DNA from: Planctomycetaceae bacterium | Lineage (GTDB): Bacteria > Planctomycetota > Planctomycetia > Pirellulales > Pirellulaceae | Length of the DNA: 38,734 nucleotides | Assembly: GCA_002862205.1 (NCBI GenBank) | Contig: PKCN01000376.1 | Span: forward strand, 1-38,734 | Reading direction: 5' to 3' | Shown here: piece after piece, positions 9,284 to 17,531 of the stretch | Position numbering within the stretch: the stretch's first letter is position 1 | How the letters are laid out: every line of letters starts with the position of its first letter | Made by a program: the position numbers and the translations under genes | Notes under the pieces: generated by a model | Database searches by the model: none | What the model saw: the letters and a program-made list of their open reading frames with translations, nothing else | What the model was told of the DNA's origin: nothing

Positions 9284-10237
9284 TTAGCGATAGTCTTCGT
9301 GGCAGGCGTCGCATTTTTGACGAATCTTGCTGACGCCGATCCGCACAGCTTCAAAATCACCTCGACCCAAGGCTGCTGTTACATTTTTGGAGTCACTTGC
9401 CATATCACGACTTAATTTGGCATAGTCCTCGTCGTCCGAGTCGTCCATACCTTCCTGCACCAGAATCTCTCCGAGTAATGCGAGCAGTTCACTATTACGT
9501 TTAACCAGATCTGTCTCTTTCTTGATGGTGCCTTCATCGCGAGCACCGTCTTCAAGAGCCTCGATGAGCAATTCGGCATATTCCATCAAAGGTGAGCGAT
9601 CAGCGATCATGGTCCAGTCAGTTTCTTCCTCGGCATCCTTGCTCGAGAGCCCGCTGCCCGCGACTAGATCCTGCAAATCACCCTTACGCGATTTGGCTTC
9701 GTTGTAGACCTGGGTGGACCCCGCTTTGCAATTGAATGCCGTTCGGCTAATCAGGTCACGAGCCGCCGCAGCTTGGTCCTTCCAACGCACATCGTCTGGA
9801 TACTGGTTGATGACTGCGAAGAGTGATGCAAGCACGGTGAGGTCCAGTCGCGCATCCAAGTACCCTCCGCTGTTGAACGCGCCCGGCGTGGTGACGACAG
9901 AATCAAAATGCAGTTTCACACGTTTGACTTCGTCTTCAAGTGATTGAGGCGACACCAAACTGCGCCACAGGTCATTGCCGGCTGCTGCTGGCTGGGAGCC
10001 AGAAGGGTCCATCGCATTGGTCGCCACTTTCGCGGCGGCAGCGGTGCTGGCTCGCACACTGGAAAGGGTGGGGGTGTCCCCACGAAACGCGTCATTGATA
10101 TCCACGAAAAAGATGTCTTTCATCCTGTCCGGGTCCACTTTAGGCACTGGGGCGCGTCGTTCGTCAGCCCGCACATGCGGAATGATCGAAACGATACCAA
10201 CCAAGGCAATGATCAACCAACGCCGAGAGATCTTCAT
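9284..10237 (-). CDS. Exported cytochrome c-like protein with one C-terminal haem motif
   Basis: A 317-residue protein with an N-terminal signal peptide (MKISRRWLIIALVGIVSIIP, ending near HVRADE). The remainder is largely helical and acidic, with one CXXCH haem-binding motif at the extreme C-terminus (RQKCDACHEDYR). A haem site at the end of a helical domain is the arrangement of class II cytochromes c such as cytochrome c', although the rest is longer than that family's usual 130 or so residues. The N-terminal two thirds therefore probably contains an additional domain that I do not recognise. It would act in the periplasm or paryphoplasm in electron transfer or gas binding, but no partner gene is adjacent. 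It converges on the dGTPase gene. Confidence 0.8.
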   Translation of the reverse strand: MKISRRWLIIALVGIVSIIPHVRADERRAPVPKVDPDRMKDIFFVDINDAFRGDTPTLSSVRASTAAAAKVATNAMDPSGSQPAAAGNDLWRSLVSPQSLEDEVKRVKLHFDSVVTTPGAFNSGGYLDARLDLTVLASLFAVINQYPDDVRWKDQAAAARDLISRTAFNCKAGSTQVYNEAKSRKGDLQDLVAGSGLSSKDAEEETDWTMIADRSPLMEYAELLIEALEDGARDEGTIKKETDLVKRNSELLALLGEILVQEGMDDSDDEDYAKLSRDMASDSKNVTAALGRGDFEAVRIGVSKIRQKCDACHEDYR

Positions 10238-10524
10238 ACGGTCAGTTCCAAGAATCGAGAAAAGCTTCCAATTGGAGTATACCTGACGAACTGCGGGTAA
10301 AACGAGTTACATTTTCCACTACAGGCAAGTTTGTGGTACTTGCAGGATCGAGCAACCTGTTCCCACGTTGCCGTGCTCACTCGCACGTACCCTCAAGTGT
10401 GTGCCTGCAGGGGAGGCCCTAGGTTTTGGTGTCCCAGAGCAGGTGTCATGCGTGGAAGGGGCGGCTGGTTGATGCTGCAAAAACTTGGTGGAATTGCCGG
10501 CAATTGTGCCCCGTTTCCAAGTTT

Positions 10525-11292
10525 TCATGGACAGCAAACATCAATGATTCGTCGCATTTCAGCCACGGCCTCTCGCATGCCAACCATCATCGCCCGGCTC
10601 ATCACCGAGTGCCCGATATTCAGTTCGATCATGTCAGGGATTCTCGCCACGGGCCGCACATTGGTGTAGTTCAACCCATGTCCAGCATGCAGGCGCATTC
10701 CGAGTTCGGTGGTGACCTGCCCCGCCTCAGTGAGCCGTTTGAGTTCCAAGCTAACTGCATCGCGAGTTGCAAGGGCGTAAGGGCCTGTGTGCAGCTCAAC
10801 GGCATCAGCCCCTAGTTTGGCGGCGGCTTCAACCTGATGTGGGTCAGCATCGATGAACAGGCTGACAAGAATATTGTGTTCTTTAAGTTGTTGGATGGCT
10901 GCGGCAACGCGTCCCTGATCCGCAGCGACATCAAGTCCGCCCTCGGTGGTCACTTCTTCTCGGTGCTCGGGCACAAGAAGGCCCCAGGTGGGTGCCGCTT
11001 TGCATGCGATATCAACAATTTCCTGCGCGCAGCCGAATTCCATGTTGGTTTTGACCGTGACAGTGGCCATCAACAGTTCGACGTCACGTTCCTGAATATG
11101 GCGTCTGTCTTCTCTGAGGTGAAAAGTGATGCCGTCGGCCCCACCTTGTTCGGCCAATGCAGCAGCGACCACCGGGTCGGGCTCAAAAGTGCGTCTGGCT
11201 TGCCTGAGCGTCGCGACGTGATCAATGTTGATACCGAGTTCAATCAAAGGGGATGTCCCGTGAGCAGAAGTTTCCATGAGTGGCTCAAACAT
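10525..11292 (-). CDS. pdxJ: Pyridoxine 5'-phosphate synthase
   Basis: Cytoplasmic enzyme that condenses 1-deoxyxylulose 5-phosphate with 3-amino-2-oxopropyl phosphate in the DXP-dependent vitamin B6 pathway. The 255-residue protein has the family landmarks: [17 protein letters not shown] at the N-terminus, [47 protein letters not shown], and the C-terminal [12 protein letters not shown] and IGHSVMSRA. The length is normal for PdxJ. Starts at 11292 and 11277 are both possible and differ by five residues. It lies 48 bp downstream of the RNase G/E gene in the same direction and is probably the last gene of the operon that begins with hpf. No other vitamin B6 gene is in the window. Confidence 0.95.
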   Translation of the reverse strand: MFEPLMETSAHGTSPLIELGINIDHVATLRQARRTFEPDPVVAAALAEQGGADGITFHLREDRRHIQERDVELLMATVTVKTNMEFGCAQEIVDIACKAAPTWGLLVPEHREEVTTEGGLDVAADQGRVAAAIQQLKEHNILVSLFIDADPHQVEAAAKLGADAVELHTGPYALATRDAVSLELKRLTEAGQVTTELGMRLHAGHGLNYTNVRPVARIPDMIELNIGHSVMSRAMMVGMREAVAEMRRIIDVCCP

Positions 11293-11340
11293 TGGCGCCC
11301 CGGACGATCACGTTCGGGGTGCCGATGATGAGGGTCGGCA

Positions 11341-12951
11341 TCAATTATGGGAGTCAATTTCGACACGTTCGCCGCGAGTGTCTCTGCAATCCATTTCAAG
11401 ATGTTCCGGATACAGTCCTTCGCTACCGAGGATTTGCACGGCCATTTTACCGACATCCTCCATCTCCATGACCTCCCGGCGTTTCTTGTTGTTGAGATGG
11501 GCAGCCACCTCATCATTAACGCGAACCGTGATGCGACAAATATGTTTATTGTTGACGGCAAGTGCGAGTGTCCTGATCACTTCAATTGACATACTTTCAG
11601 CGGTCTTGACCAAGGCACGTCCTTCGCAGCACGGGCAATCGTTGTAGATGCTCCTTTTCAGACTGGGGCGTATGCGTTGGCGAGTCATTTCAATCAGCCC
11701 GAATGGGCTGGTCCGCAAGATTTTGGTTCTTGCTCTGTCATTGGCCATCGCATCGCGAAGTGTTCGTTCAACTTTACGGCGGTGACTTTCTTTTCTCATA
11801 TCGATAAAGTCGTTGACGATCACACCACCGAGGTCCCGCAATCTGAGTTGTCTTGCGATTTCTTTGGCCGCGGCCACGTTGAGGCGGAATGCGTTCTCCT
11901 CAGCAGAGTCATTTCCGCGGAAGCTTCCGCTGTTGACATCGATCGCCACGAGCGCTTCAGTGGGATCAATCACAATCGAGCCACCATCGCGCAATTGCAC
12001 CTGTCTGGTGTTGATTTTGATGATTTCCTGTTCCAGCTTGTACTTATGAAACAGAGGAGACTCGCCCTCGTAAAGTTTCAAACGGTCTACCACGCGTGGC
12101 ATGACCATTTTGAGGAAATCGCGTGCCTTCTCATACGATTCAGGTTCGTCGACAAGAATCTGGTCGATGTCATCGCTGTAGATGTCCCGGATCGTGCGAA
12201 TGATCAGGTCACTTTCTTCGTATATGACGCCCGGTTCCTTGGTGGTTTTGACGCGACGAGCAATTGCTTTCCAGAGACGCAGCAGGTATTCAAGGTCCCG
12301 CGAGAGTTCTTTTTCTTTTCGTCCGGCTCCGGCGGTGCGAACAATGAATCCAAGCCCTTTGGGTGGATTCAACGAAAGCAAGCAGCGTTTGAGCCGCTTT
12401 CGATCATCCTCGTCTTCGATTTTCCGGCTAACCCCAACACGGGCAAGCGAGGGCATCAGGACAAGGTATCTTCCTGGGATGGAGATGTAGGTGCTCAGGG
12501 TCGGCCCTTTGGTGCCGATTCCCTCCTTGATGACTTGGACGAGAACCTCATCGCCGCGGCGAAAGATTTCCTGGATGGGGGGTTTGACTCGCGGTCGGCC
12601 GCCTTTGTAGGCATGTTTACTGCCGCGGCCTGATTCCCGTGCCCGTTTCGCAGCGGCCTCGGCGAGTTCATCCGACTCGCGCATGATTTCTGCCGGGTCA
12701 TAACCGCCTTGGCGAAAATACTGCGGTTCGACATCGCTAATGTGTAAGAAACCATTTCGCCCGACACCGAAGTCGACAAAAGCTGCTTGGATACTGGGCT
12801 CAAGGTTTACGATTTTTCCTCGATAGATGTTTCCGGCAAACGCCTCAACACTCTTTCGCTCCATGTAGAGCTCTTCCAGCCGATTGTTTTCCAGCACTGC
12901 AATCCGGCATTCTTCCGGTTGCAATACGTTGATCAACATTTCTTTCTTCAT
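11341..12951 (-). CDS. rng: Ribonuclease E/G family endoribonuclease
   Basis: Single-strand-specific endoribonuclease for RNA processing and decay, 536 residues from the ATG at 12951, which has GAGGTG about eight bases upstream. An S1 RNA-binding domain (FAGNIYRGKIVNLEPSIQAA) is interrupted by an insertion of roughly 45 basic and acidic residues before FRRGDEVLVQV. The catalytic region is intact, with the metal-binding aspartates in ALVAIDVNSGSF and GGVIVNDFIDMRK. A CPCC cluster near residue 455 matches the zinc-link motif of RNase E. There is no long C-terminal degradosome scaffold, so its size is closer to RNase G. It is flanked by the DUF2344 gene and pdxJ on the same strand. The family is secure; RNase E versus G is not decided. 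Confidence 0.94.
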   Translation of the reverse strand: MKKEMLINVLQPEECRIAVLENNRLEELYMERKSVEAFAGNIYRGKIVNLEPSIQAAFVDFGVGRNGFLHISDVEPQYFRQGGYDPAEIMRESDELAEAAAKRARESGRGSKHAYKGGRPRVKPPIQEIFRRGDEVLVQVIKEGIGTKGPTLSTYISIPGRYLVLMPSLARVGVSRKIEDEDDRKRLKRCLLSLNPPKGLGFIVRTAGAGRKEKELSRDLEYLLRLWKAIARRVKTTKEPGVIYEESDLIIRTIRDIYSDDIDQILVDEPESYEKARDFLKMVMPRVVDRLKLYEGESPLFHKYKLEQEIIKINTRQVQLRDGGSIVIDPTEALVAIDVNSGSFRGNDSAEENAFRLNVAAAKEIARQLRLRDLGGVIVNDFIDMRKESHRRKVERTLRDAMANDRARTKILRTSPFGLIEMTRQRIRPSLKRSIYNDCPCCEGRALVKTAESMSIEVIRTLALAVNNKHICRITVRVNDEVAAHLNNKKRREVMEMEDVGKMAVQILGSEGLYPEHLEMDCRDTRGERVEIDSHN

Positions 12952-13065
12952 CGACAAGCACCTCAAAGGTGTTATGCCAGCTTAATGCGGAACCAAAAGA
13001 TTCCGGCATGGACGCTGACGGGGGTAATGTTCTGTTATTGGCCATCAACAGCTCTGGGAAAGTTG

Positions 13066-13887
13066 TCATACTTCCTCCTCGTCGTGGCCGATGTACGATT
13101 TCATCTGTGTCTGCCAGTTCGGAGACACTGCAATCAAGTTGGGGTCGCATTCTTCGAGATCCTGCTTGAGTTCGACCGAAATGCGACGGATCAGAGTCCC
13201 GCGATCAATCCAGTCACCAAACCCCAACAGATCGAGAACGTCTCCGGGACGCAGCGATGCTGCCTGACTGGCTGCCAGCCGGAGCCTGACAACAGTGCCA
13301 TCAAGTTCCAGTTTTGTGATCTGTTCAGACACTTTGACTGTGAGAGCTTTTTTCTTCCGCTCAACAGAGACTGTGTCCTTTCCCAGCAGTTCATTGATTG
13401 CTGCTTTGATCGGTTCGGCTTCCATTTCTTCCACCACAGAAATGGTGTAGTCGCTCGCATTGAGTTGTGCTTTGCCCATTCCCTCGGGGAGTTGTCTGAC
13501 ACTTTTGATGTGGAGACCTGGTTGTCGGTCGGCCTCCAGTCGCTCAAGCAGGGCTTTGGCGGAGATTTCTTCGGCCAAGTCGATTTCGACGACTTCATCC
13601 AGACTCTCAACTCCCAACGCCAAAGCAGAAGGGAATCCAACTCGTGGTTTGGGGTGAAAGCCCTCGGTCATCGAAAGCACCAGTTGGGCACGTCTTAGCA
13701 AACGCTCCCAAAGACGTGCCAAGTCACGGTGACTGATCCAACGCAGCAGATCTGTTTTGCCAAATCGGATTCGGTACCGAATCCGCACAACAGACGCAGT
13801 AGCTTGTTCAGCTTCCTTTGCTGTGTGTTGATCAGGCATGGTGCCGGAATCGATTTGGGTAGGCTCTGGATTGGTCACAATGGTCAT
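13066..13887 (-). CDS. TIGR03936/DUF2344 radical-SAM-associated protein
   Basis: A 273-residue cytoplasmic protein matching the DUF2344 (TIGR03936) family, whose members are often encoded next to or fused with a B12-binding radical SAM protein and next to RNase G. The family start is clear: RIRYRIRFGKTDLLRWISHR, DLARLWERLLRRAQLVLSMT, and EGFHPKPRVGFPSALALG. The C-terminal half is less conserved. The first 33 or so residues are a Ser/Thr/Gln-rich extension, and an internal ATG 16 codons in is an alternative start. The usual radical SAM partner is not in this window. It lies between ptsI (30 bp away) and rng (114 bp) in the same direction. The biochemical function is not known to me; the genomic link to RNase G is the main clue. 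Confidence 0.88.
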   Translation of the reverse strand: MTIVTNPEPTQIDSGTMPDQHTAKEAEQATASVVRIRYRIRFGKTDLLRWISHRDLARLWERLLRRAQLVLSMTEGFHPKPRVGFPSALALGVESLDEVVEIDLAEEISAKALLERLEADRQPGLHIKSVRQLPEGMGKAQLNASDYTISVVEEMEAEPIKAAINELLGKDTVSVERKKKALTVKVSEQITKLELDGTVVRLRLAASQAASLRPGDVLDLLGFGDWIDRGTLIRRISVELKQDLEECDPNLIAVSPNWQTQMKSYIGHDEEEV

Positions 13888-13917
13888 GAACGAGGGGGAA
13901 GCAATGTGTTTTTAAAA

Positions 13918-15663
13918 TCAGGTCACGATCAACTCAGGCACAAGCACACTGAGACGATCCAGTAGATAGACGTCCACATCACGTGCTGAATCGAGTGTCA
14001 TGACTCGTTCGGCAATCTGCTGACACTCATCGATGGAAACGCTTCGGATCGCTTTTTTGATTCGCGAAAGTGCTAGTGGTGGAACGCTGAGATTTCTGAC
14101 CCCAAGCCCCACCAACAACAAAGCGCGTCCGGGAATGCTGCTCATTTCACCACAGACAGCAAGCGGCCGCGCCCAATCATCTGCCACCTCAACGCAGCGT
14201 TGAATCAGCCGCAACACCGCAGGGTCGCTGGATTGGTACAAGTCGGCCACGTACTCGTTGCTGCGGTCAACCGCGAGGGTGTATTGGGCAAGGTCGTTGG
14301 TGCCGATGCTCAGAAAGTCGACTTCTTTGACAAAGTGCTCCAACATGACGACGGCAGCCGGTACTTCGACCATCATCCCCACGGGGATATCAGCACGATG
14401 CGGAATTCCTTCGTCTTTGAGGTCACGAGCCACAACTTTCAGCAGCATTTTGGCCTGTCTGAGCTCACCGATGGTGGTGATCAGTGGGAACATGACGCGG
14501 ATATCGCCATGCGTGGCTGCCCGCAAAATCGCACGCAATTGCGGACGAAAGAGGTCGAGGTTTCTTAGCGAAAGCCTGATGCTCCGCAGTCCGAGGAAAG
14601 GGTTGTACTCTTGCTCGGCGAGAGGCCGATGTCCCATCTTGTCGGCACCAAGGTCGAGTGTGCGAATGACGACCGGCCGGCCATTCATTTCACTGACCAC
14701 CTGGCTGTAGGCTTCGTAGTGATCTTCTTCGCTGGGTTCCTCAGTGCTTGCCAAGTAGAGGAATTCGGTACGATAAAGCCCCACGCCATCGGCTCCCCGC
14801 TCCAGGCAGGACGCGGTCTCGTGGGGAAACTCGATGTTTGCGCTGAGTCGGATCCGCGTTCCATCGGCGGTCTCGGCGGGTAAATCCCGAAGCTCCGCCA
14901 ACTGAGCTGTAAGCGTCTGGCTTTGTTCGATTCGCTGCTGGTAACTGGCAAGTGTGCTCTCGTCGGGGTCGACGATGAGTTTTCCGCGATCCCCATCCAC
15001 GATAACACGGGTTCCGCTGGGGACGGAATCGAGAAACGTTCCGACGCCCACCACGGCTGGCAGCTCGAGACCTTTTGCAACGATGGCGGTGTGCCCGCCC
15101 GACCCTCCGACCTCTGTGCAAAAACCCTGAACGTACCGGCGGTCGAGATTAGCGGTCTCACTTGGCGACAGATTGTGCGAGAGCAGCACCACAGGTTCTG
15201 TCAAATCGGATAATGGCTGCTCGTCGAAGGCACCGAGCTGCTGGAGGAGCTGCTTTTCGATGTCGGTTACGTCTTCGGCACGCTCGGCCAACATAGCGTT
15301 TTCGAGACGTCGCAGTGCGATGGCGTAATTTCGCAACACCCGGTTAACGGCATAGTCTGCAGCATGCAGTTCTGTCTTGATTCGCCGCCGCAACTCACCA
15401 TGCAGTCGTGGGTCGTTGAGCATTTGCAGTTGAGCGGCAAAGATATCGCCCGTTTCATCACCAGCAACGGCGGCGGTTTCGAGTCGATTGGACTCAATTT
15501 TCTCTGCGACTGCATTCACTGCCGACCGCAGACGCGCATATTCCTCGTCCGCCTTTTCAGCGGCGATAAGAGTGCGGGAAATACGGTATCCATCGGCGTC
15601 CAGCACTAAAGCTGGGCCGATAGCGACTCCCGGCGATACAGGAATACCTTGCAGTTCGACCAT
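13918..15663 (-). CDS. ptsI: Phosphoenolpyruvate-protein phosphotransferase (Enzyme I)
   Basis: Soluble 581-residue Enzyme I that takes phosphate from phosphoenolpyruvate and passes it to HPr. It begins with LQGIPVSPGVAIGPAL, the normal Enzyme I opening. The phospho-accepting His is at residue 191 (GGSGGHTAIVAKGLELPAVV). The PEP-binding barrel has VGLYRTEFLYL, VVIRTLDLGADK and the LAVCGEMSS segment with the catalytic Cys. There is no N-terminal GAF domain, so it is not a typical PtsP even though the neighbouring EIIA is of nitrogen type. The gene follows ptsH after a 241-bp gap containing two hairpins and precedes the DUF2344 gene by 30 bp. No sugar-specific EIIB/EIIC genes are present, which suggests a regulatory relay; this last point is inference. 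Confidence 0.95.
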   Translation of the reverse strand: MVELQGIPVSPGVAIGPALVLDADGYRISRTLIAAEKADEEYARLRSAVNAVAEKIESNRLETAAVAGDETGDIFAAQLQMLNDPRLHGELRRRIKTELHAADYAVNRVLRNYAIALRRLENAMLAERAEDVTDIEKQLLQQLGAFDEQPLSDLTEPVVLLSHNLSPSETANLDRRYVQGFCTEVGGSGGHTAIVAKGLELPAVVGVGTFLDSVPSGTRVIVDGDRGKLIVDPDESTLASYQQRIEQSQTLTAQLAELRDLPAETADGTRIRLSANIEFPHETASCLERGADGVGLYRTEFLYLASTEEPSEEDHYEAYSQVVSEMNGRPVVIRTLDLGADKMGHRPLAEQEYNPFLGLRSIRLSLRNLDLFRPQLRAILRAATHGDIRVMFPLITTIGELRQAKMLLKVVARDLKDEGIPHRADIPVGMMVEVPAAVVMLEHFVKEVDFLSIGTNDLAQYTLAVDRSNEYVADLYQSSDPAVLRLIQRCVEVADDWARPLAVCGEMSSIPGRALLLVGLGVRNLSVPPLALSRIKKAIRSVSIDECQQIAERVMTLDSARDVDVYLLDRLSVLVPELIVT

Positions 15664-15753
15664 CGTCGTGCGACGGAACGGTTCTCACGGGAGCTACCCA
15701 TGGGGATCGAGAACGAATTTGATTCGTTCATCAATCGCATGGTGTCACTCCGG

Positions 15754-15769
15754 GACCGCGTGAGCGGTC
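15754..15769 (-). promoter_or_regulatory. Small hairpin in the ptsH-ptsI gap
   Basis: Perfect dyad GACCGC-GTGA-GCGGTC, a 6-bp stem with a 4-nt loop, about 90 nt upstream of the ptsI start. Together with the stronger hairpin at 15825-15846 it brackets an AT-rich stretch (TTCTTTATTTATTTGTAG on the plus strand). It might affect ptsI translation or RNA processing. Confidence 0.35.
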
Positions 15770-15824
15770 GTGACTTCGTGGGTGCGGTCCGTCATCATTC
15801 TTTATTTATTTGTAGATTCTGAGC

Positions 15825-15846
15825 CGGATTCGTACGCACGAATCCG
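15825..15846 (-). promoter_or_regulatory. Stable hairpin between ptsH and ptsI
   Basis: A perfect 9-bp stem with a 4-nt loop: CGGATTCGT, then ACGC, then ACGAATCCG. It lies about 60 nt after the ptsH stop. On the minus-strand transcript it is followed by A/U-rich single-stranded sequence (ACAAATAAATAAAG) rather than a U tract. It is therefore more likely an RNA processing or stability element than an intrinsic terminator. Confidence 0.5.
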
Positions 15847-15904
15847 AAGCGCCAATTCCTGTGAACCGATTCACATCGTTGGCAATCTGGCCGAGTCGAA
15901 ACAG

Positions 15905-16219
15905 TCAACCGTCGACGGCTGGCTGTTTTCCCGGCACTTCATTTGTGTCGTCAAAACCCGCTTCAAACAGTTCCGTGATCGCCTTGAGCGCATCATCGGC
16001 ATCGCTACCGTCGGCTGAAACGGTCAGCACAGTTCCCTGTGCCGCCCCCAACGTCAGTAACGAAAGGATGCTTTTGCAATCGACCAACTCACCATCTCTG
16101 CCAATCGAGATGCTGGATTGGTAGCTCGACGCCATGCGGACCAGTAAATCCGCTGGACGTGCGTGCAAACCCTGAGGGTTTCGAACAGTGACAGTTCGGG
16201 TTGGGAGGTTCTTATTCAT
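15905..16219 (-). CDS. ptsH: Phosphocarrier protein HPr
   Basis: A 104-residue HPr that carries phosphate from Enzyme I to EIIA. The active-site His is His19 in NPQGLHARPADLLVRMA. A Ser at position 50 in CKSILSLLTLGAAQGT aligns with the regulatory Ser46 phosphorylated by HPr kinase in other bacteria; no HPr kinase gene is visible here. The C-terminus carries about 15 extra residues (DDTNEVPGKQPAVDG) compared with the usual 85-90-residue HPr. The ATG overlaps the ptsN stop by one base (TAATG), indicating translational coupling. The assignment is very secure. Confidence 0.95.
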   Translation of the reverse strand: MNKNLPTRTVTVRNPQGLHARPADLLVRMASSYQSSISIGRDGELVDCKSILSLLTLGAAQGTVLTVSADGSDADDALKAITELFEAGFDDTNEVPGKQPAVDG

Positions 16220-16698
16220 TAGCCAGATACAAACTGGTTATCATCTGCTTCTTGCAATAATTGATTGATATCTGCGGGAGTCTTGCTTTGCTTGAGGAAC
16301 CGGCAGAATGTCTCATCTCTCAGCTGTCGGGAGATGTTTTCGAGAGCGCGGAGGTGGTCACCTGGTCGCTCGGGTGGGCTGATCAGAAGAAAGAAAAGTT
16401 GGACCCGTTCACCGTCGAGTGATTCAAAGTCGACGCCTTCGTCACTGACGCCAACGGTCCCAACCAGTTTTTGAACGCTGGGGTGTTTGGTGTGAGGAAC
16501 AGCGACACCCCGACCGATGCCGGTGCTGCCAAGTTCTTCCCGCTTCATGATCGATGCGACGATGTCTTCGCGCTGGTCGGCGTCAATGTCACCCGAGTCA
16601 AGAAGCGCTTGAACCAACTCCTCGATGACGGCTTCCTTGGATTGCGCCTTCAATTCGGTGCGAATTGCTTTGGTTGTAATAAAATCTGCGAACTTCAT
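16219..16698 (-). CDS. ptsN: PTS EIIA component of nitrogen type
   Basis: A 159-residue EIIA domain of the fructose/nitrogen (PTS_EIIA_2) family, the usual output of the regulatory phosphotransferase relay. The phospho-accepting His is His69 in IGRGVAVPHTKHPSV, preceded by MKREELGSTGIGRG, and followed by the family segment VQLFFLLISPPERPGDHLRA. It is a lone soluble EIIA with no attached EIIB or EIIC. It lies 217 bp downstream of hpf and overlaps ptsH, so the order hpf-ptsN-ptsH resembles the rpoN-region arrangement of many Gram-negative bacteria, but without rpoN in this window. Targets in planctomycetes are unknown. Confidence 0.95.
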   Translation of the reverse strand: MKFADFITTKAIRTELKAQSKEAVIEELVQALLDSGDIDADQREDIVASIMKREELGSTGIGRGVAVPHTKHPSVQKLVGTVGVSDEGVDFESLDGERVQLFFLLISPPERPGDHLRALENISRQLRDETFCRFLKQSKTPADINQLLQEADDNQFVSG

Positions 16699-16914
16699 TT
16701 GGATGCGATTCCTTGTTTGGAAATCTCGATGTTAGCTAACCGCCTGCCTCATCCGCTTCGGAAGGGCTCGGTCAGTGTCGTTGGAACCACCCGCGAAGAG
16801 GCGGAAACGTGCTGACTGCGAACTCCTGCACCTGATAGTGAGAGCTGGCGGGAATGAAAATGGTTATGGTCGCAACAGAAAAGCGAATGTCGGCACCCGT
16901 GTGCCAAACAATTC

Positions 16915-17256
16915 CTACTCGTCTGCGGCGTCCGATGGATCGATGTGTTTGTGTGGGGTAGCCCGGTGGCCTGTTTTCTTTTCCTTCAATCGTCGCAGTT
17001 GCTGCTCGACCTTGGGAATGGCGGTGTCAAGCGCCGAAATGACGGTACTCGCCTCTGCTGTGGCTAAACAGTCATCGGCATGCTCGGCCGACACCTGAAT
17101 CTCAACCGACGGCTTGTCCAACTGTTTCAGATCGACAGTGACCTCAATCGCATTGATGCGGTCGTAGAGGCGGCGGAGTTTCTCGGCTTTTTCTACCAGT
17201 AACTCCTGATCACCTGGCTGCAAACTACCGTGCCGTGCTGAAACATTGACCTGCAT
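16915..17256 (-). CDS. hpf: Ribosome hibernation promoting factor, short form
   Basis: A 113-residue protein of the HPF/RaiA (sigma-54 modulation protein) family, which binds the 30S decoding region and inactivates ribosomes in stationary phase. It has the beta-alpha-beta core starting MQVNVSARHGSL, the helix EKAEKLRRLYDRINAIEV, SVEIQVSAEHADDC, and the second helix EASTVISALDTAIPKVEQQL ending in a basic tail. It lacks the extra C-terminal dimerisation domain of long HPF. I place the start at 17256 because GGAGGAG lies just upstream; the ATG at 17274 would put that ribosome-binding site inside the gene. It appears to be the first gene of the ptsN-ptsH-ptsI-rng-pdxJ run, with symmetric elements in its leader. 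Confidence 0.92.
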   Translation of the reverse strand: MQVNVSARHGSLQPGDQELLVEKAEKLRRLYDRINAIEVTVDLKQLDKPSVEIQVSAEHADDCLATAEASTVISALDTAIPKVEQQLRRLKEKKTGHRATPHKHIDPSDAADE

Positions 17257-17314
17257 GCTCTGAATCTCCTCCATAGATTAGGACGTTCTCGCTGGACGAG
17301 GACTCCTGATTAGT

Positions 17315-17375
17315 AAGGTTCCACGCGTCGACGCGATTTCCTGACGCTGCTGACGGAACCTTCTGTCACTGACAG
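17315..17375 (-). promoter_or_regulatory. Cluster of dyad-symmetric elements upstream of hpf
   Basis: In the gap between hpf and the divergent lysine-rich protein gene there is an inverted repeat AAGGTTCC (17315-17322) and GGAACCTT (17355-17362). It encloses the perfect palindrome CGCGTCGACGCG (17324-17335) and is followed directly by the near-palindrome CTGTCACTGACAG (17363-17375). It lies 59-120 bp upstream of the hpf start. It could be a folded leader RNA or protein operators; which is not known. Confidence 0.45.
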
Positions 17376-17531
17376 CATACGCAACTTCGCCCTCTGCGAA
17401 TAGCGATGCTTTTTTACTTCTGATCGAGGGATTGCAATCCAGACTCCCCCTGACAGACAGCCCGCCGGCATGTTACTCTTGCGATCGCAATTTTGAACGA
17501 TCTTTCCACCCCTTTAACCCCCGCTTGCTCC

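Noticed and set aside
11677-12633. A 318-codon plus-strand frame
   Set aside because: It is antisense to the conserved RNase E/G gene, with no family resemblance of its own.
12787-13698. A 303-codon plus-strand frame
   Set aside because: It is antisense to the rng start and the DUF2344 gene, both of which have clear protein families.
16892-16905. Hairpin GGCAC-CCGT-GTGCC after hpf
   Set aside because: The stem is only 5 bp and no T tract follows on the minus strand, so it was not called a terminator.
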